From Anodontia alba (taxonomy: Eukaryota; Mollusca; Bivalvia; Lucinida; Lucinidae): a DNA stretch of 64,000 nt. The position numbers and the translations under genes are program-made. The notes below the pieces were generated by a model. It was not told where the DNA came from. It saw only the letters and a list, made by a program, of their open reading frames with translations, and searched no databases. Shown one piece after another: positions 36,824 through 47,963 of the stretch (the stretch's first letter is position 1; each line of letters opens with the position of its first letter). Where the stretch lies: contig OZ024836.1 of the NCBI GenBank assembly GCA_964016985.1, forward strand, positions 37,070,152-37,134,151. The letters run 5' to 3'.

Positions 36824-37690
36824 TGCTGTTGGACCTGGCTAGAATCCTGGAGCGATGGAAAAATAATACTATTCATTTGTCATCAGATTTTGTTTTAGTC
36901 CATTCTGTTAAGTTAATAGACATGCATGTAGATTTCTAGAACCAGTCATGCTAGTATTAATTCCGTTAGCAAGGGTTTGAGCAATAATGGTAGAAAATAG
37001 CAGTAAGGCTTTTGATTGGCAAATGGAAATAGTGAATGTAGTCACATGAAAAAAGAAAATGTAGGTCACATTAACCTGGTTTTTGTGAGTGGGTCGAGTC
37101 AAAGGCAGAATGAAAACAAAGGCAGCAGAGATCAAATCTCGTCATATAAACTGTACATTGAGTCATATCAGCATTCCGTCCAAACTGCCTTAAGTCTCAA
37201 TATTGCCAGTCTCGATTTCTGTTTTCAAATATTTTGTCTTTGTAAATTTTTTTGTCTGTATGGAATAAACCATCACACTTTTCAAAACCAGATGTACTTT
37301 ATTAACATCAAGCAACCAACAAAGTTCCTGGATAATTTTTGCCATTTTGTTTACTGGTTTGCTTATTAAAATTTTGCAGTTGTATGTGTATATATTCAAA
37401 GACAAGATATATATTTTTCTTACTATATATTTATTGTTGTATGGTGGGCCTTCTATTCCAAGGAGTTGCTAGAGCACAAAACGAAAATTTCTACAGCTTA
37501 TGATCCTATTTGAATTCTGATGATTTCATAAACAGTGTCAGTAATAAATTATAACCTTTTCTATGCCCAGTTGACATGTCAGCAAACATCTTTTTCTTCT
37601 TGATTGCAAGACAGCAGATAAAACGTGAAATACAAAATAAAGAATGGGCAATAAAAATATGCATTCTAAAAACTGCATGTGAAGCCGTAA
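36824..37690. other. Unassigned intergenic stretch
   Basis: Contains an open frame of 117 codons at 37016-37369 with no recognisable features. I do not support it as a gene. Confidence 0.5.
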
Positions 37691-37694
37691 GAAA

Positions 37695-37920
37695 ACAAAA
37701 TTAACTTTTTGCACTCTCTGGGGAAATTCAGTAATTTGAAGTATTTTTTCCCAGAAAATAGCATTTGACATTCTTGCAAACTGTCTCCTCAGGATAATTT
37801 GCAGTCGTCTCCTCAGGAGACAATTTGCAAGAAATGTCAAATCCTATATTCTGGGAAAAATGAGAAAAAAAAATCAAAAAACTGTCTGATGAATTTTTTC
37901 CCAGCATTCAAATGTTAAGA
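37695..37920. mobile_element. Family F/H-like palindrome
   Basis: 'actttttgcactctctgggg' to 'cagcattcaaatgttaa', arms TTTGACATTCTTGCAAACTG / complement with a partly repeated loop (GTCTCCTCAGGA). Confidence 0.6.
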
Positions 37921-37942
37921 AACAGTAGCAAAATTTAATATT

Positions 37943-38164
37943 CACTACAACCTCTTTATAACACGGTTTGTTATAACACGGTTTTGGATATAACACGGTT
38001 CAAAGATGGATCCCAAAAATGTTTAGATTATATTGAAAAATGACCATAAATGGTCATTTTTCAATATAATCTATACATTTTTGTTCGGATATAACACGGT
38101 TGTTTAACTAACACGGTTTATGCTATGGACCCTAACAATAGTGTTATAAAGAGGTTGTGGTGTA
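37943..38164. mobile_element. Family E2 pogo-like element (best copy)
   Basis: Ends TACAACCTCTTTATAACACG / complement 'ataaagaggttgtggtgta'. 'ataacacggttt' repeats three times on the left. Central hairpin TTAGATTATATTGAAAAATG / complement. Confidence 0.75.
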
Positions 38165-38739
38165 CATTACCATTTGAAGCTCAGCATTACCTGTGGGTAG
38201 AAAGTCACCAAAATGTGGCAGCCATTTTATTTGTCACAACAAAAAAGATGGCCCGTGTATTGATGTAGTTAAAACTATAGCCTATTACCTTCCTATTTTG
38301 CACTACTTCCTGTTGACGTGTTACTGCACCTAGGAGAAATCCTACGATTCCGTCCTTTGTTGTTGTTTTATTTTCCGTTAACTGATGATCTTCACTTTAT
38401 GGTCTATAGTCTTTAATTACTTTCTTTTTTTCACTTTGAACCAAGAAATAAAGTGTGTTTAGTAGATGGTGTTTCTTGTCTGTCATGTATCCTCTTTGAT
38501 TTATTAAATAACCCTTCCTTGTCAAATTTTAATGTGTAATTCAGCTATCACAATCACAACTGCAATAGACAACATTCTGATTTTTGGACGGATTTTTAAA
38601 AAAAAGTCTGTCCTTTAAGATAGCGATGTCCGGGCAGGCGGGCGGGTGGGCATATGGCGTTGGGCATTGTTCCAGGTTTACCTTTTGGTTAATCTTTTTT
38701 TCAAAGTTGTATGTTACCTTTATTTATTTCAATTTTCAG

Positions 38740-38985
38740 AGAAAATACGACTGAAATTTCATGGGAATCATGTGCCTAGGCCTTGGACCGGTCAGCAGTA
38801 AAAACTAGAAAGGGATTTAAATCAACTTTACTAAAACCAACTCTTCACCCTAGAAGAATCCTTCAAGTTGGAGTCAAACTAATGAATGCACAGTGCTTCA
38901 TTTCAGAGATCATTGCCTCGATATGACTTAAATAAAGTTGAAAGAGATGCATAACATCATATAATCATCATCAAATGAATTAATG
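38740..38985 (+). mobile_element. SINE-like remnant
   Basis: 'cctcgatatgacttaaataa' and 'ataatcatcatcaaa' match the tail of the SINE at 39435-39865. The head is unclear. Confidence 0.4.
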
Positions 38986-39192
38986 CCCAACTTGCCTGTG
39001 GCCTTCTCACACTCCAGATACGACAACAGGAGGTAAACACATTTTTGTAAATACTTATAATCAATCATAGACTTTCTGTACAGTAAACATACTAAGCATA
39101 ACAGAAACACTTTTACATAAACAACAATCAATGTTATTAAAAATCCAATGTATTGTACAGAAATGTAATACCGTGAAATCATATCTATATTT

Positions 39193-39408
39193 AACTCTTT
39201 CCCAGCTAGTGGCAACTTTTGTCGTCTGCTGATAACCTTTGCAAACAGTTTGAACCCAGATCAGGCCCGACGTTTTGTCGGGCCTGATCTAGAGCCAAAT
39301 TGTTTGACACTGATGGTATTCCTGAAAATTTTCTTGAAAAAAATAATTAAAAAAAAAAGCCACAGACGACAAAAAAAGCATGCAAAATTATCCAGCATGC
39401 AGAGTTAA
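39193..39408. mobile_element. Family H element (copy 3)
   Basis: TTAACTCTTTCCCAGCTAGT to 'ccagcatgcagagttaa'; hairpin GATCAGGCCCGACGTTTTGT / complement. Confidence 0.8.
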
Positions 39409-39434
39409 AAGAGGTATCCAGATCAATAGTTTTA

Positions 39435-39865
39435 TTTCAGAAGCGTCCGAGTGGTCAGCATTCCTGACTTCAGGGCCCAGTTGTTCAAAGCTAACAATGT
39501 CATTAGTTAACGATTCGTTAAAATTTACATCAAGTGATACGCAAATATGCTGAAATATTTTGCTGAAAAAATGTGAGTAGCTTACTCGCATTTTTCCAGC
39601 AAAAAATATCAGAATATTGTGTATTGAATCCGCTAAAACAGTTAACGAAATGACCCTTAATGAGCTCGTTAAGTTAACGATGCTTTGAACAACTGGGCCA
39701 GATCATGAAGTCTCCAGTTCAAATCCTGCTGGAGGCGGAATTCAACTCATGACTGTACAACCCTTCATTGTATAGAGCCTTTCATTATCACCCTTCCATC
39801 ATCTCGATATGACTTGGATAATGTTAATAGGGATGTTGAACAGAAAATCATCATCATAGTTTTCT
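39435..39865 (+). mobile_element. tRNA-Ser/Leu-like SINE split by family D
   Basis: Head 'gtccgagtggtcagcattcc' (A-box-like), then the D element, then 'gtctccagttcaaatcctgc' (B-box-like) and a body with 'tctcgatatgacttggataa'. Confidence 0.7.
39471..39700. mobile_element. Family D element (copy 2), nested
   Basis: GGGCCCAGTTGTTCAAAGCT / complement ends; inner hairpin 'aaaaatgtgagtagctta' shortened. Confidence 0.8.
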
Positions 39866-39986
39866 TACTTCTTCATGAAAACATAATTTGTGGGTACTCA
39901 TTAGAAGCACCTCATGGAGCATGAAGGCACTTCTAATGAGTACCCATAACATAAGTTTTCATGGAGAAATAAGATAAGTGATGTAC
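39863..39986. mobile_element. Family B palindrome
   Basis: 'cttcatgaaaacataatttg' / complement with 'cacctcatggagcatgaagg' at the centre. Confidence 0.7.
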
Positions 39987-40364
39987 TTTCTTGTTCAAAA
40001 AAAAAAAAAGAAACATCCAGAGTTATCCTCTGAGCAAAGTCATTTATTCTACGTTGTTGAAAAAGATCTGCAGAATAGAATAAGCAAACCTGGGCATCAA
40101 ATACAGTCTAAGCAGGTTCTGCACAATAAATAACAGAATTAAAAGATGCTGCTGATCTGTATCTTGGCTGCCAATAAACTGAAAACCCTTTCCTGTACAG
40201 CAGCTCGTTAAAAATGGTCAATTTTCATGGTTTCATTAAACCTTAATTTTCATGGTTTCATTAAAACTCTTAATTTTTATGGTTTCATAAAACTGTTAAT
40301 TGTTGTCATGGTTTCGTATGCAAGCCCATTATCATATTTAACCTAAATCATTGGAAAAATGAAC

Positions 40365-40515
40365 TCCTTACCATACTTGTTCCAAAAGCTGGACAAACAA
40401 GCGCATTTTGCTACACACTGATGCCTCTAAAAACTGCTGAATTAGTGGCAAGCCGTGTAGATCCTGATCAGATGCCACAAGATCTGATCTGGGACTACAT
40501 TGTAGGTTAAACAGA
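40365..40515. mobile_element. Family J element, shortened
   Basis: 'gaactccttaccatacttgt' and a reduced hairpin 'gatcagatgccacaagatct'. Confidence 0.55.
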
Positions 40516-40639
40516 ACTGTTTTCCCTGAATCTGAGCAAAAAATACTTCTCATAATACCGCTTTATCAATAAAAATATCCAAAACGAAAAAGTATGAAAC
40601 ACAACATAATGTAAGGATTTCACAGTAAATGGACATTAG

Positions 40640-40800
40640 GAACTGAGATCAATTTTTCTCGTTAAGGGGACTTGATACATCTTAAGGAGCAAATACTTTC
40701 CTTTTAGAGTAGACCCCTTTTCAGAAGGAAGTAAAAATTTGAAGAGTTGTCTTCCCTTAAAGTGCATCCGTTCCCTTCAGAAAGTAGAAAATATTCAAGA
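40640..40800. mobile_element. Family I element, half copy
   Basis: 'agcaaatactttccttttag', 'agtagaccccttttcagaag', 'gttgtcttcccttaaagtgc'. The left arm is missing. Confidence 0.6.
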
Positions 40801-40884
40801 ATATTTTGTCGAATCATACAGCAAATTACTCAGAAGATGTAAACATATTTATACATAGGTCTAGATAAGGGAGAGTATCCGGTA

Positions 40885-41005
40885 AATATTTTCTTATTTC
40901 TCCACGAAAACATGTGTTGTGGGTACTCATTAGAAGTGCCTTGGCAAGGCGCTTCTAATGAGTACCCATAACATATGTTTTCGTGGAGAAATAAGAAAAA
41001 TATCA
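40885..41005. mobile_element. Family B palindrome (near perfect)
   Basis: 'cttatttctccacgaaaaca' / complement around 'gtgccttggcaaggcgct'. Confidence 0.8.
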
Positions 41006-41165
41006 ATAATTTGGATTGAAAAAAGCACCTTAACTAGTGCTATGTTATATTAAAATGAAGTGAAACACAGGAAAAGCCATATCTTAGCAATGATGGCCCA
41101 GACCAATTTGCAGTCTGACCAATGTCTTAAATGCAAACTAACAGATCACCGGAAACTACAAAATA

Positions 41166-41506
41166 CAGTCGAACTTCAATGGCTCAAACATCTCTGGGAC
41201 CATGGAAATTTGTTCAAGATATGAGTAGTTCGGGCCACTGAGGGTCAATCATGGCACCAGGTCAGGAATCAATTGGCGATAATTTAGGGATGTCTTTTTG
41301 ATCTACACAATAATTGTATGCTGAGTGTATTCTTTAGAATTGCCTTAATAAGGCAATTCTAATGAATACACACAACAAACAATTTCATGATAAAATGAGA
41401 TAATTTCCCTAAATATTTGTTCTCTTGTATTATTGGAAGAATTTCATCGGTACTCAAAAACGAGTTCGAATTAGCCATGGTAAACGAGCCATCTAGGATC
41501 GACTGT
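41166..41506 (+). mobile_element. Family P pogo-like element (copy 2)
   Basis: TACAGTCGAACTTCAATGGC to 'ctaggatcgactgta', TA-flanked, with a single core palindrome 'agaattgccttaataaggca'. This copy shows that the end of the 2291-5749 frame is repeat. Confidence 0.8.
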
Positions 41507-41910
41507 AAACTGATAAAAAAAAGAAAAGACCCTGGTCAGACTACACAGATGTGCAGGATGATCAAGGCCTTCAATGTATCCATTTAGCATAAAGGATCTT
41601 TGCCCATGTTATGCAGTAAAAACAACAACAAAAAAAGTAACTGAGACAGTGGTAAATGGAATACAAAATCTCTGAGACAGGTAAAGAATACGACAATAAT
41701 ACATACGAGTGATGCCATGTGAAAATGTAACTTTGGGGCATCTAGATTGTAATCTGGATAGCTACATTGCAGGGCCTTTCAGCATATATACAACGGGAGA
41801 GACAGTTTGGAATAACAGTCCCACAGAGAGACAGCTCTTCTAAAGCCATTCATTCTCTGCACATACAACGCTTTCTTCAAGATGGTTCCTGTCTATAATC
41901 AGTCTTGTGA

Positions 41911-41931
41911 GGGGGGTGGGGGGGGGAGGGG

Positions 41932-41962
<31 letters not shown>

Positions 41963-41966
41963 GCGG
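41911..41966 (+). repeat. G-rich / (TG)n low-complexity tract
   Basis: G runs up to about 18 long with a TGTGTGTG insert. A candidate quadruplex-forming segment and assembly-risk region. Confidence 0.8.
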
Positions 41967-42004
41967 AAAGTAGTTTTCATTCAGTTTGGTGTTACACTGC
42001 AGTC

Positions 42005-42218
42005 CTAACCTTTGTCATGCTTAATAAATTAAGATGCCACGCCCACTTCTAATTTTCAGCCAATCAGTTTACTTGATCTAGATTGTTGATACAAATTCAA
42101 ATACTGTATGGCAAACAGTGCTGATCCAGATCAGTTGGCTTCTTCAGAAGCCAACTGATCTGGATCTACACTGTTTGCAAAGGCAGAGCATATCAGGGTT
42201 CAGCAGGACAAGCGTTAA
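42005..42218 (+). mobile_element. Family G element (near full)
   Basis: 'taacctttgtcatgcttaat' to 'gttcagcaggacaagcgtta'; perfect hairpin GATCAGTTGGCTTCTTCAGA / complement. Confidence 0.8.
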
Positions 42219-42289
42219 CATCTGCTATTACTAGAAGATTGGAAGGGCATATGAAGACAGTTACATGTATGCTGGAGCAAATGGTGTTG

Positions 42290-42385
42290 GCCCAAATCTG
42301 ATGCTGCATTCCACAGCATCTGCTCAGGTTCATTACTGTTTGCCATTGAGCCAGCTATTTTAGATACATCACCACATACATGTAG
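42290..42385. mobile_element. Family J element, partial
   Basis: 'atctgatgctgcattccaca' hairpin, then 'gtttgccattgagccagcta'. Confidence 0.5.
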
Positions 42386-42827
42386 TCAAATGGCCACAAA
42401 TCAGCCAGCACATGACAAAGCCGACAATAAGACCTGTCCAGCAAAGACGCAGATCAACAGGTTCATTACCCAGTATGGCAGGGATTCTTGTTTATCCCTC
42501 TTTGGATAGCCTGGAGGCTGTACAAAGCACATGCACTCAGTGAAGACTGATCAGACTGCATGGAAGGGCTGGCTGATCTGAGTCTTTGCTGGTCGCACGG
42601 TTTTTATTTTAGGCTCAAATACATCGGAAGGGAATCAAATGGACTCAAATAATGCGTAAGGGAGTCAAAGTTGGGGGGGGCATAAAAGACTAATGTACAT
42701 GTATGTAAATAACAACGATCACATAAAACTGAGACAAATGTCCTGATCAGATTGTACAAATGGCACTGAAAAAAAAATCTAGGTTAACAAAATTTAGATG
42801 CACAATTTATATACAATACAACAGTTT

Positions 42828-43195
42828 TAACCCTAAAAGTTCCATTCAAAATCATAGCAGATGACATTCTAAAAAAAACGTTTTCTTTTTATTCATCAGA
42901 GCAAACATGCCTAGGTATTTCATGTGAATCGACTGTCTGTTCAACACTTTCCCAGCTAGTGGCGACTTCTGCTATTAATCTTTGCAAACAGTTTGGACCT
43001 AGACCAGACCCGACAAAATGTCAGGCCAGATCCAAACTGACACTCTGATCGTGCTCCTGGAAGATTTTTTTTTTTTTTAAAATAATTTGAAAAAATATTC
43101 GCAGATGACAAAAAAACAGCATGCAAAATTACCCAGCATGCAAAGAGTTCAGAATGTCATCTGCTGCTGTCCTAACTGGTACTTTAAGAGCTAAA
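42828..43195. mobile_element. Family F element split by family H
   Basis: The left part ends 'aatcgactgtctgttc'; the right part resumes 'agaatgtcatctgctgctgt' after the H copy. Confidence 0.65.
42936..43152. mobile_element. Family H element (copy 4), nested in F
   Basis: 'aacactttcccagctagtgg' to 'cagcatgcaaagagtt'; hairpin GACCCGACAAAATGTCAGG. TTC occurs on both sides. Confidence 0.75.
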
Positions 43196-43269
43196 AATTG
43201 CACGGTCCCGGTAAAAAAAAGGATATGAATCATGGCATGAGAAATGTGTTTTCAGGGCAAATGCAGATT

Positions 43270-43435
43270 AGTAAGTACTTACCCAAGTATTTGGACAGAC
43301 AGGCTCGAGCAAACAGTGTAGACCCAGATCAGCAGGATCTGAATGGATCTACTCTGTTTGCCACTCATCTAGCAATACTTAACACACATCCACAGTAAGC
43401 AAACAGACTAGTACAAATGTAGGGGCAAGTATGGT
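43270..43435. mobile_element. Family J element, shortened
   Basis: 'cccaagtatttggacagaca', 'caaacagtgtagacccagat' and 'tttgccactcatctagcaat'. Confidence 0.6.
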
Positions 43436-43443
43436 CAGGTATT

Positions 43444-43657
43444 TAACCTTGTCCTGCTGAATAAATTAAGATGCCACGCCCACTTCTAATTTTCAGCCAA
43501 TCAGATTACTTGATCCGGCTTGTTGCTATAAAATCACATTACTTAATGGCAAACAGTGCAGATCCAGATCAGTTGGCTTCTTCAGAAGCCAACTGATCTG
43601 GATCTACACTGTTTGCAAAGGCAGGGTATATCCGGATTCAGCAGGACAAGGGTTAAT
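43444..43657 (+). mobile_element. Family G element (best copy)
   Basis: 'ttaaccttgtcctgctgaat' to 'attcagcaggacaagggtta', with an uninterrupted GATCAGTTGGCTTC-TTCA-GAAGCCAACTGATC hairpin. Confidence 0.85.
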
Positions 43658-43844
43658 ATTAAGTGACCAAATACTTATGATAAATATGTTATCCTAAAAT
43701 TTGAACTAAGATGTGTTTGGAAAGTGTTGATTTGATAGCTAACTGCAGACCCTGATTAAACTGCTCCCTCAGAAGCAATGTCATCTGGGTCTTCATCGTT
43801 TGCTAAGCCATGTCTGGTCAAATATTTAGGACAACTAGTTAAGG

Positions 43845-44010
43845 TGGAATGATACTTTCAAGGGAGACAACTCCATCAAAACTGTTTTTGCTATCTTCTG
43901 AAAAAGGGGTCTACTTTAAATAGGAAAGAGTAGAGTATTTTAGAGTGGACCTCTTTTCAGAAGAATATTAGTGTACCAGCCACCAAAAAGGAAGTCATAA
44001 AAAGTATAAC
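43845..44010. mobile_element. Family I element, decayed
   Basis: 'tttcaagggagacaactcca', 'ggggtctactttaaatagga', 'aaggaagtcataaaaagta'. Confidence 0.6.
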
Positions 44011-44159
44011 TTTAATGGTGTCTTGACCATATGTATGCAACAAAACAACCATTAATGGAGTCCTGCACCATATGCATGCAAAAAAATATTCAACCCATTA
44101 ATGCTTAGAAGACTCTTTCTATCTGAACTCTTTTTACCCATCTATTCACAATAAAAGGG

Positions 44160-44290
44160 AACGTCAGGTTATTTTTTATAATTACCATGTTTTATAGAAT
44201 TTTTTGTATTTAATACAAACAGTGTAGAGCTTGATCAGACACCGCATTCTGCAGCATCTGATCTGGGTCTACACTTTTTGCCAATGTACA
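44160..44290. mobile_element. Family J element, nested
   Basis: 'gatcagacaccgcattctgc' / 'gcatctgatctgggtctaca' hairpin followed by 'tttttgccaatg'. Confidence 0.55.
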
Positions 44291-44616
44291 CTTTTTGCTA
44301 ATGTTCCGACCCATACACAATCAAGAAATAAGTTTTCACGGGTCCTAACCCATATATATGCAACAAAATAACCACTAACAGGGCTCCGACCCATACACAA
44401 TCATGAAATAACAGTTCATGGGTACTAACCCATATATTCACAACAAAATAATCATTAATGGGCTTTGACCTGTATATATGAAAACAACACTTAGTCAGGT
44501 CCTAGCCCAGACATACAGAACAGAACAAAACCAACACTGACGGGACCCTTGCCCATACGCGTCACAAAATTATCATTAATGTGACCCTGGCCTATATATA
44601 CATGTAATATAATAAC

Positions 44617-44830
44617 CATTAACTCTTAAAGTGCTAATCACAGCTACAGCAAATGATACTTAGAAATGCATTTTTTTTTCCAGAGAAAATAAGGCATGAT
44701 ATTTTATTGAACTGTCTGCCTAACAGAAATTCACACAAAATGTCTTCTTACTTTCTCTGAAAAATAATAAAACTAATTTCATAATGTCATTTGCTATATA
44801 TTTGCTTAGTGCTTTTAAGGTTTGTATGGC
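44617..44830. mobile_element. Family F element, nested
   Basis: 'taactcttaaagtgctaatc' to 'tgcttagtgcttttaagg', with a damaged central hairpin. Confidence 0.7.
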
Positions 44831-44976
44831 CTTAAGCTATATACATATAAAATGTACACACATTACAAAATAACCATTAATGGGCCAAGGTAAACATCTA
44901 TGTGACAGCCATTCATGGGACCCTTTCCTATATGTAAGGAACAAAATAACCCTGACCCATATATATGAAACAAATT

Positions 44977-45228
44977 ACTGGGCCCAGTTGTTCAAAGCGT
45001 CGTTAGCTTAACGAGCTCGCTAAGGGTCATTTCATTAACTGTTTTAGCAGATTCAATATACAATATTCTGATATTTTTTGCTGAAAAAATGTGAGTAGCT
45101 TTTGCACTGCAAAAGCTACTCACATTTTTTCAGCAAAATGTTTCAGCATATTTGCGTATCACTCGATGTAAATTTTAACGAATCGTTAATTAACGACATT
45201 GTTAGCTTTGAACAACCAGGTCCAGGTA
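44977..45228. mobile_element. Family D element (copy 3, near full)
   Basis: CTGGGCCCAGTTGTTCAAAG / complement-like right end (one substitution, 'aacaaccaggtccag'). Perfect inner hairpin AATGTGAGTAGCTTTTGCA / complement. Confidence 0.85.
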
Positions 45229-45594
45229 ATTATTTTTGAGGGACTGACCCATGTTGATGGAATAAACCAGTAATGGGGACATTTGCCATATAATCATAAT
45301 AACAACCATTAATGAAGCCCTGTCTCATGCATACAAACCTAAACAACTTTTTAATGTGAGCCCAATACTTATGGATCAAAATAACCATTAGTTAGGGCCT
45401 CCGGCTATTTATACACAATAAAATAATCAACAATGGAACTCCACCCATAAATATAGAAACAAATAAGCGTGTCTACTAATGGTATACATTAATGAATCTC
45501 CATAAAAACTAAACCCCTTCATTTAGTGACAAAAATAACAAACCTATACAACAGTACAATTTCTATTTGATACACGCACCGCTCTTAATAGGAG

Positions 45595-45793
45595 TACAGT
45601 AAATGTCCTAAAATTTTAAAATTTCTAAAACCAAAGTGTTCGACAAAATGACAAATGCAAACAGTGCAGTCTGATCAGGGTCTACACTGTTTGCCATTCC
45701 ACTAAGTATTTTAAGAAATAGCTGCATAAAAAGCAAAATTTTGGCAAATATAGTATGGAATAAAGTGTTTGAAAGTTTAGGACATTTACTGTA
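45595..45793. mobile_element. Family A element (copy 8), core deleted
   Basis: Ends CAGTAAATGTCCTAAAATTT / complement, TA-flanked. The hairpin is reduced to 'aacagtgcagtctgatcagg'. Confidence 0.75.
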
Positions 45794-45979
45794 TCCAGAC
45801 AGATACTTTTCCTTATTTTTTACACAAACATTAGAGCTGGAATGTGAAAAAACATACCTTCTGATATTTGCACCTAGCAAGGACTGTGCGCATATGGTCT
45901 GATCAGAGTCATTGTCTGCATGAAGAAACTTTACATCCTTTGCTATCCAAAATGCTACCAGTGAAGATTCTGATCAGAC

Positions 45980-46257
45980 CATCATGAAAACATACCTATA
46001 TAATATTGACCCCTTAAACTCCACTTTTATATAGTAAAACTGGGGTTTACAGGGGTATACATTATTTTTCTTATTTCTGCTAAAAAACATGGATTGTGGG
46101 TACTCCTTAGAACCGCCTTACCGAGGCAGTTCTAATGAGTACCCACAATCTATGTTTTGAGCAGAAATAAGAAAAATATCAGAGTTTTTTTATCTGAAAA
46201 TTTTCAGTTTTTGGAGGTGAAATTTTCTATAGATTTGAATAGGCATGTTTTTGTACT
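45980..46257. mobile_element. Family C element (copy 4)
   Basis: 'atcatgaaaacatacctata' / 'aataggcatgtttttgtact'; core CCGCCTTACCGAGGCAGTTC. Confidence 0.8.
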
Positions 46258-46622
46258 GCTGTGCAAATGGGCAGGCTGATTTGAATCTTCACTAGGCCAG
46301 TATGTAAAGGTATATTTTCTGACATTGTGGCCTACTATAAATGACCTTAAAATGTAGACAGGGGAAACAAATAATTGTCTCAGTACTTGCTTATTACTAA
46401 TTAATATTTGGAAAAAAAAAAAAAAAGCCAGTGTTCAAAATTTCAATATTTTAGCACTCAATGGCAGATCATTAAAGGAAAACATTTATCAAATATTAAA
46501 CATGCTAGACAATGAGGTGTGTTTTAAGCTGATTATTTTGCTGAAAATGTAATTAAAATTGGTTGAGAAATAAGAAAGCAGACAGCAGATCTAGAATCAT
46601 GATGTTACAGAAGCTGCCATTT
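46258..46622. other. Unassigned intergenic stretch
   Basis: No recognisable feature between two family C copies, apart from an A run near 46410. Confidence 0.5.
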
Positions 46623-46623
46623 C

Positions 46624-46901
46624 CATTACGAAAACATGCCTATTCAAATATACTGAAAATTTTACCATCAAAAAATGAAAATTTTCAAATAAAAAATCCT
46701 GATATTTTTCATACTTCTGCTCAGAACATAGATTGTGGGTGCTCGTTAGAACCGCCTCATCGAGGTGGTTCTAACGAGTACCCACAATCTATGTTTTGAG
46801 CTGAAATAAGAAAAATAATGCATACCCCTGTAAACCCAGTTTTACTATATAAAAATGGGGTTTAAGGGGGACAAAATTTTATAGGCATGTTTTCGTGATG
46901 T
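46624..46901. mobile_element. Family C element (copy 5), reverse orientation to copy 4
   Basis: CATTACGAAAACATGCCTAT / 'ataggcatgttttcgtgatg'; core GAACCGCCTCATCGAGGTGG. The internal 'ccccatttttatatagta' side lies on the right here. Confidence 0.8.
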
Positions 46902-47029
46902 GTCAGTGACACCATCCTTTAATTAGAATTTATGACTGAGGTATTTTAAATTTATATTTTTCTAATGAATATAACAAATTTCCATGTATGGGGAATATAT
47001 ACAAGCATTCTGGTACTTACAGGCTCCAT

Positions 47030-47560
47030 ATTCTGCAAAAATAGACATTTTTTAAAAGACAATTTTTTATCCAAGAACGGTTTAATAAATTGATATATGG
47101 TATTAATACGATCATAAAAATATGGCATCTGGCAGCCTCTAAAATTTCAGCTAGTCTCTCATTTTTGAAAATACTAAAATGAAATGATGGATTTATCGTA
47201 TCTCTGAATTAATGTTGGCAACATTAATTCAGAGTTACGATAAAAAATCATTTAATTTTTGATCCAGTTCAAAAACAAGAGCTGAAATTTACAGGCTGTC
47301 AGGTGCCACATTTTATGATTGTATTAAAACCCCCATATATAAATTCATTAAACCTTTCTTTGCCACATTTTATGATTGTATTAAAACCCCCATATATAAA
47401 TTCATTAAACCTTTCTTTGCCACATTTTATGATTGTATTAAAACCCCCATATATAAATTCATTAAACCTTTCTTGAATAATAAAATGTCTATTTTTTGAG
47501 GAATATGTAGCCTTTAAATAATCAAAATCTGTCAAAAAATAAAAATAAATAAATAAAAAT
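47030..47560. mobile_element. Large foldback palindrome with a triplicated segment
   Basis: The left arm ('aatagacattttttaaaag', 'aagaacggtttaataaattg') and the right arm (its complement to 'aaaatgtctattttttgagg') meet at 'gaattaatgttggcaacatt' (47204-47230). A 57-bp part of the right arm ('gccacattttatgattgtat') is present three times from 47305. Confidence 0.75.
47305..47476 (+). repeat. 57-bp tandem triplication
   Basis: 'gccacattttatgattgtat' begins at 47305, 47362 and 47419. The units look almost identical. 57 is a multiple of 3, so a minus-strand frame appears open; this is not evidence of a gene. Confidence 0.9.
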
Positions 47561-47635
47561 AAAAATAAAAAAATCAATAACTAAAAAAAGCTATGCTTAT
47601 CTAAAGATACAGAGCTCCAGATAAGAGGGATATAT

Positions 47636-47760
47636 ACATAATTTTTTTTTTATTTCTCCACAAAAAATATATTATGGGTACTCATTAGAAGTGTCTTGTT
47701 GAGGCACTTCTAATGAGTACCATGTATTTGTAGAGAAAAATGAAAAATATCAATACATTT
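47636..47760. mobile_element. Family B palindrome
   Basis: 'tttctccacaaaaaatatat' / 'gtagagaaaaatgaaaaata' around 'gtgtcttgttgaggcact'. Confidence 0.65.
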
Positions 47761-47963
47761 TGACTGAAAAAAGTACCATGTTAATTCATCAATATATTAT
47801 ATTGTATCCACTGAGTTTGTAAACAGAGAGACCCTTATCTGTTTATCCATGATTCACAGGACGACCTGGGTCTTTGCTGTGCATTATGTCCCTTTTTCTT
47901 GACGAAACTCATTTAGCTTTAAAACAATTTTAACAATGTATCAATACATTTAGGTTCTACAGT

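Larger units (their letters stand above)
44012..45540 (+). repeat. Diverged tandem repeat, ~40-48-bp units, with nested elements
   Basis: Unit resembles 'gacccatatatatgcaacaa' + 'aataaccattaatgggtcct'. It recurs with heavy divergence from about 44012 to 45540. J (44160-44285), F (44617-44830) and D (44977-45228) elements are inserted into it. Confidence 0.65.

Noticed and set aside
37016..37369. 117-codon frame in the intergenic region
   Set aside because: No recognisable motif, start context or neighbouring splice structure; the length is compatible with chance in a long window.
47299..47577. Open frame with three copies of a 19-residue repeat
   Set aside because: It is the 57-bp tandem triplication of a non-coding foldback element; the period is a multiple of three by chance.
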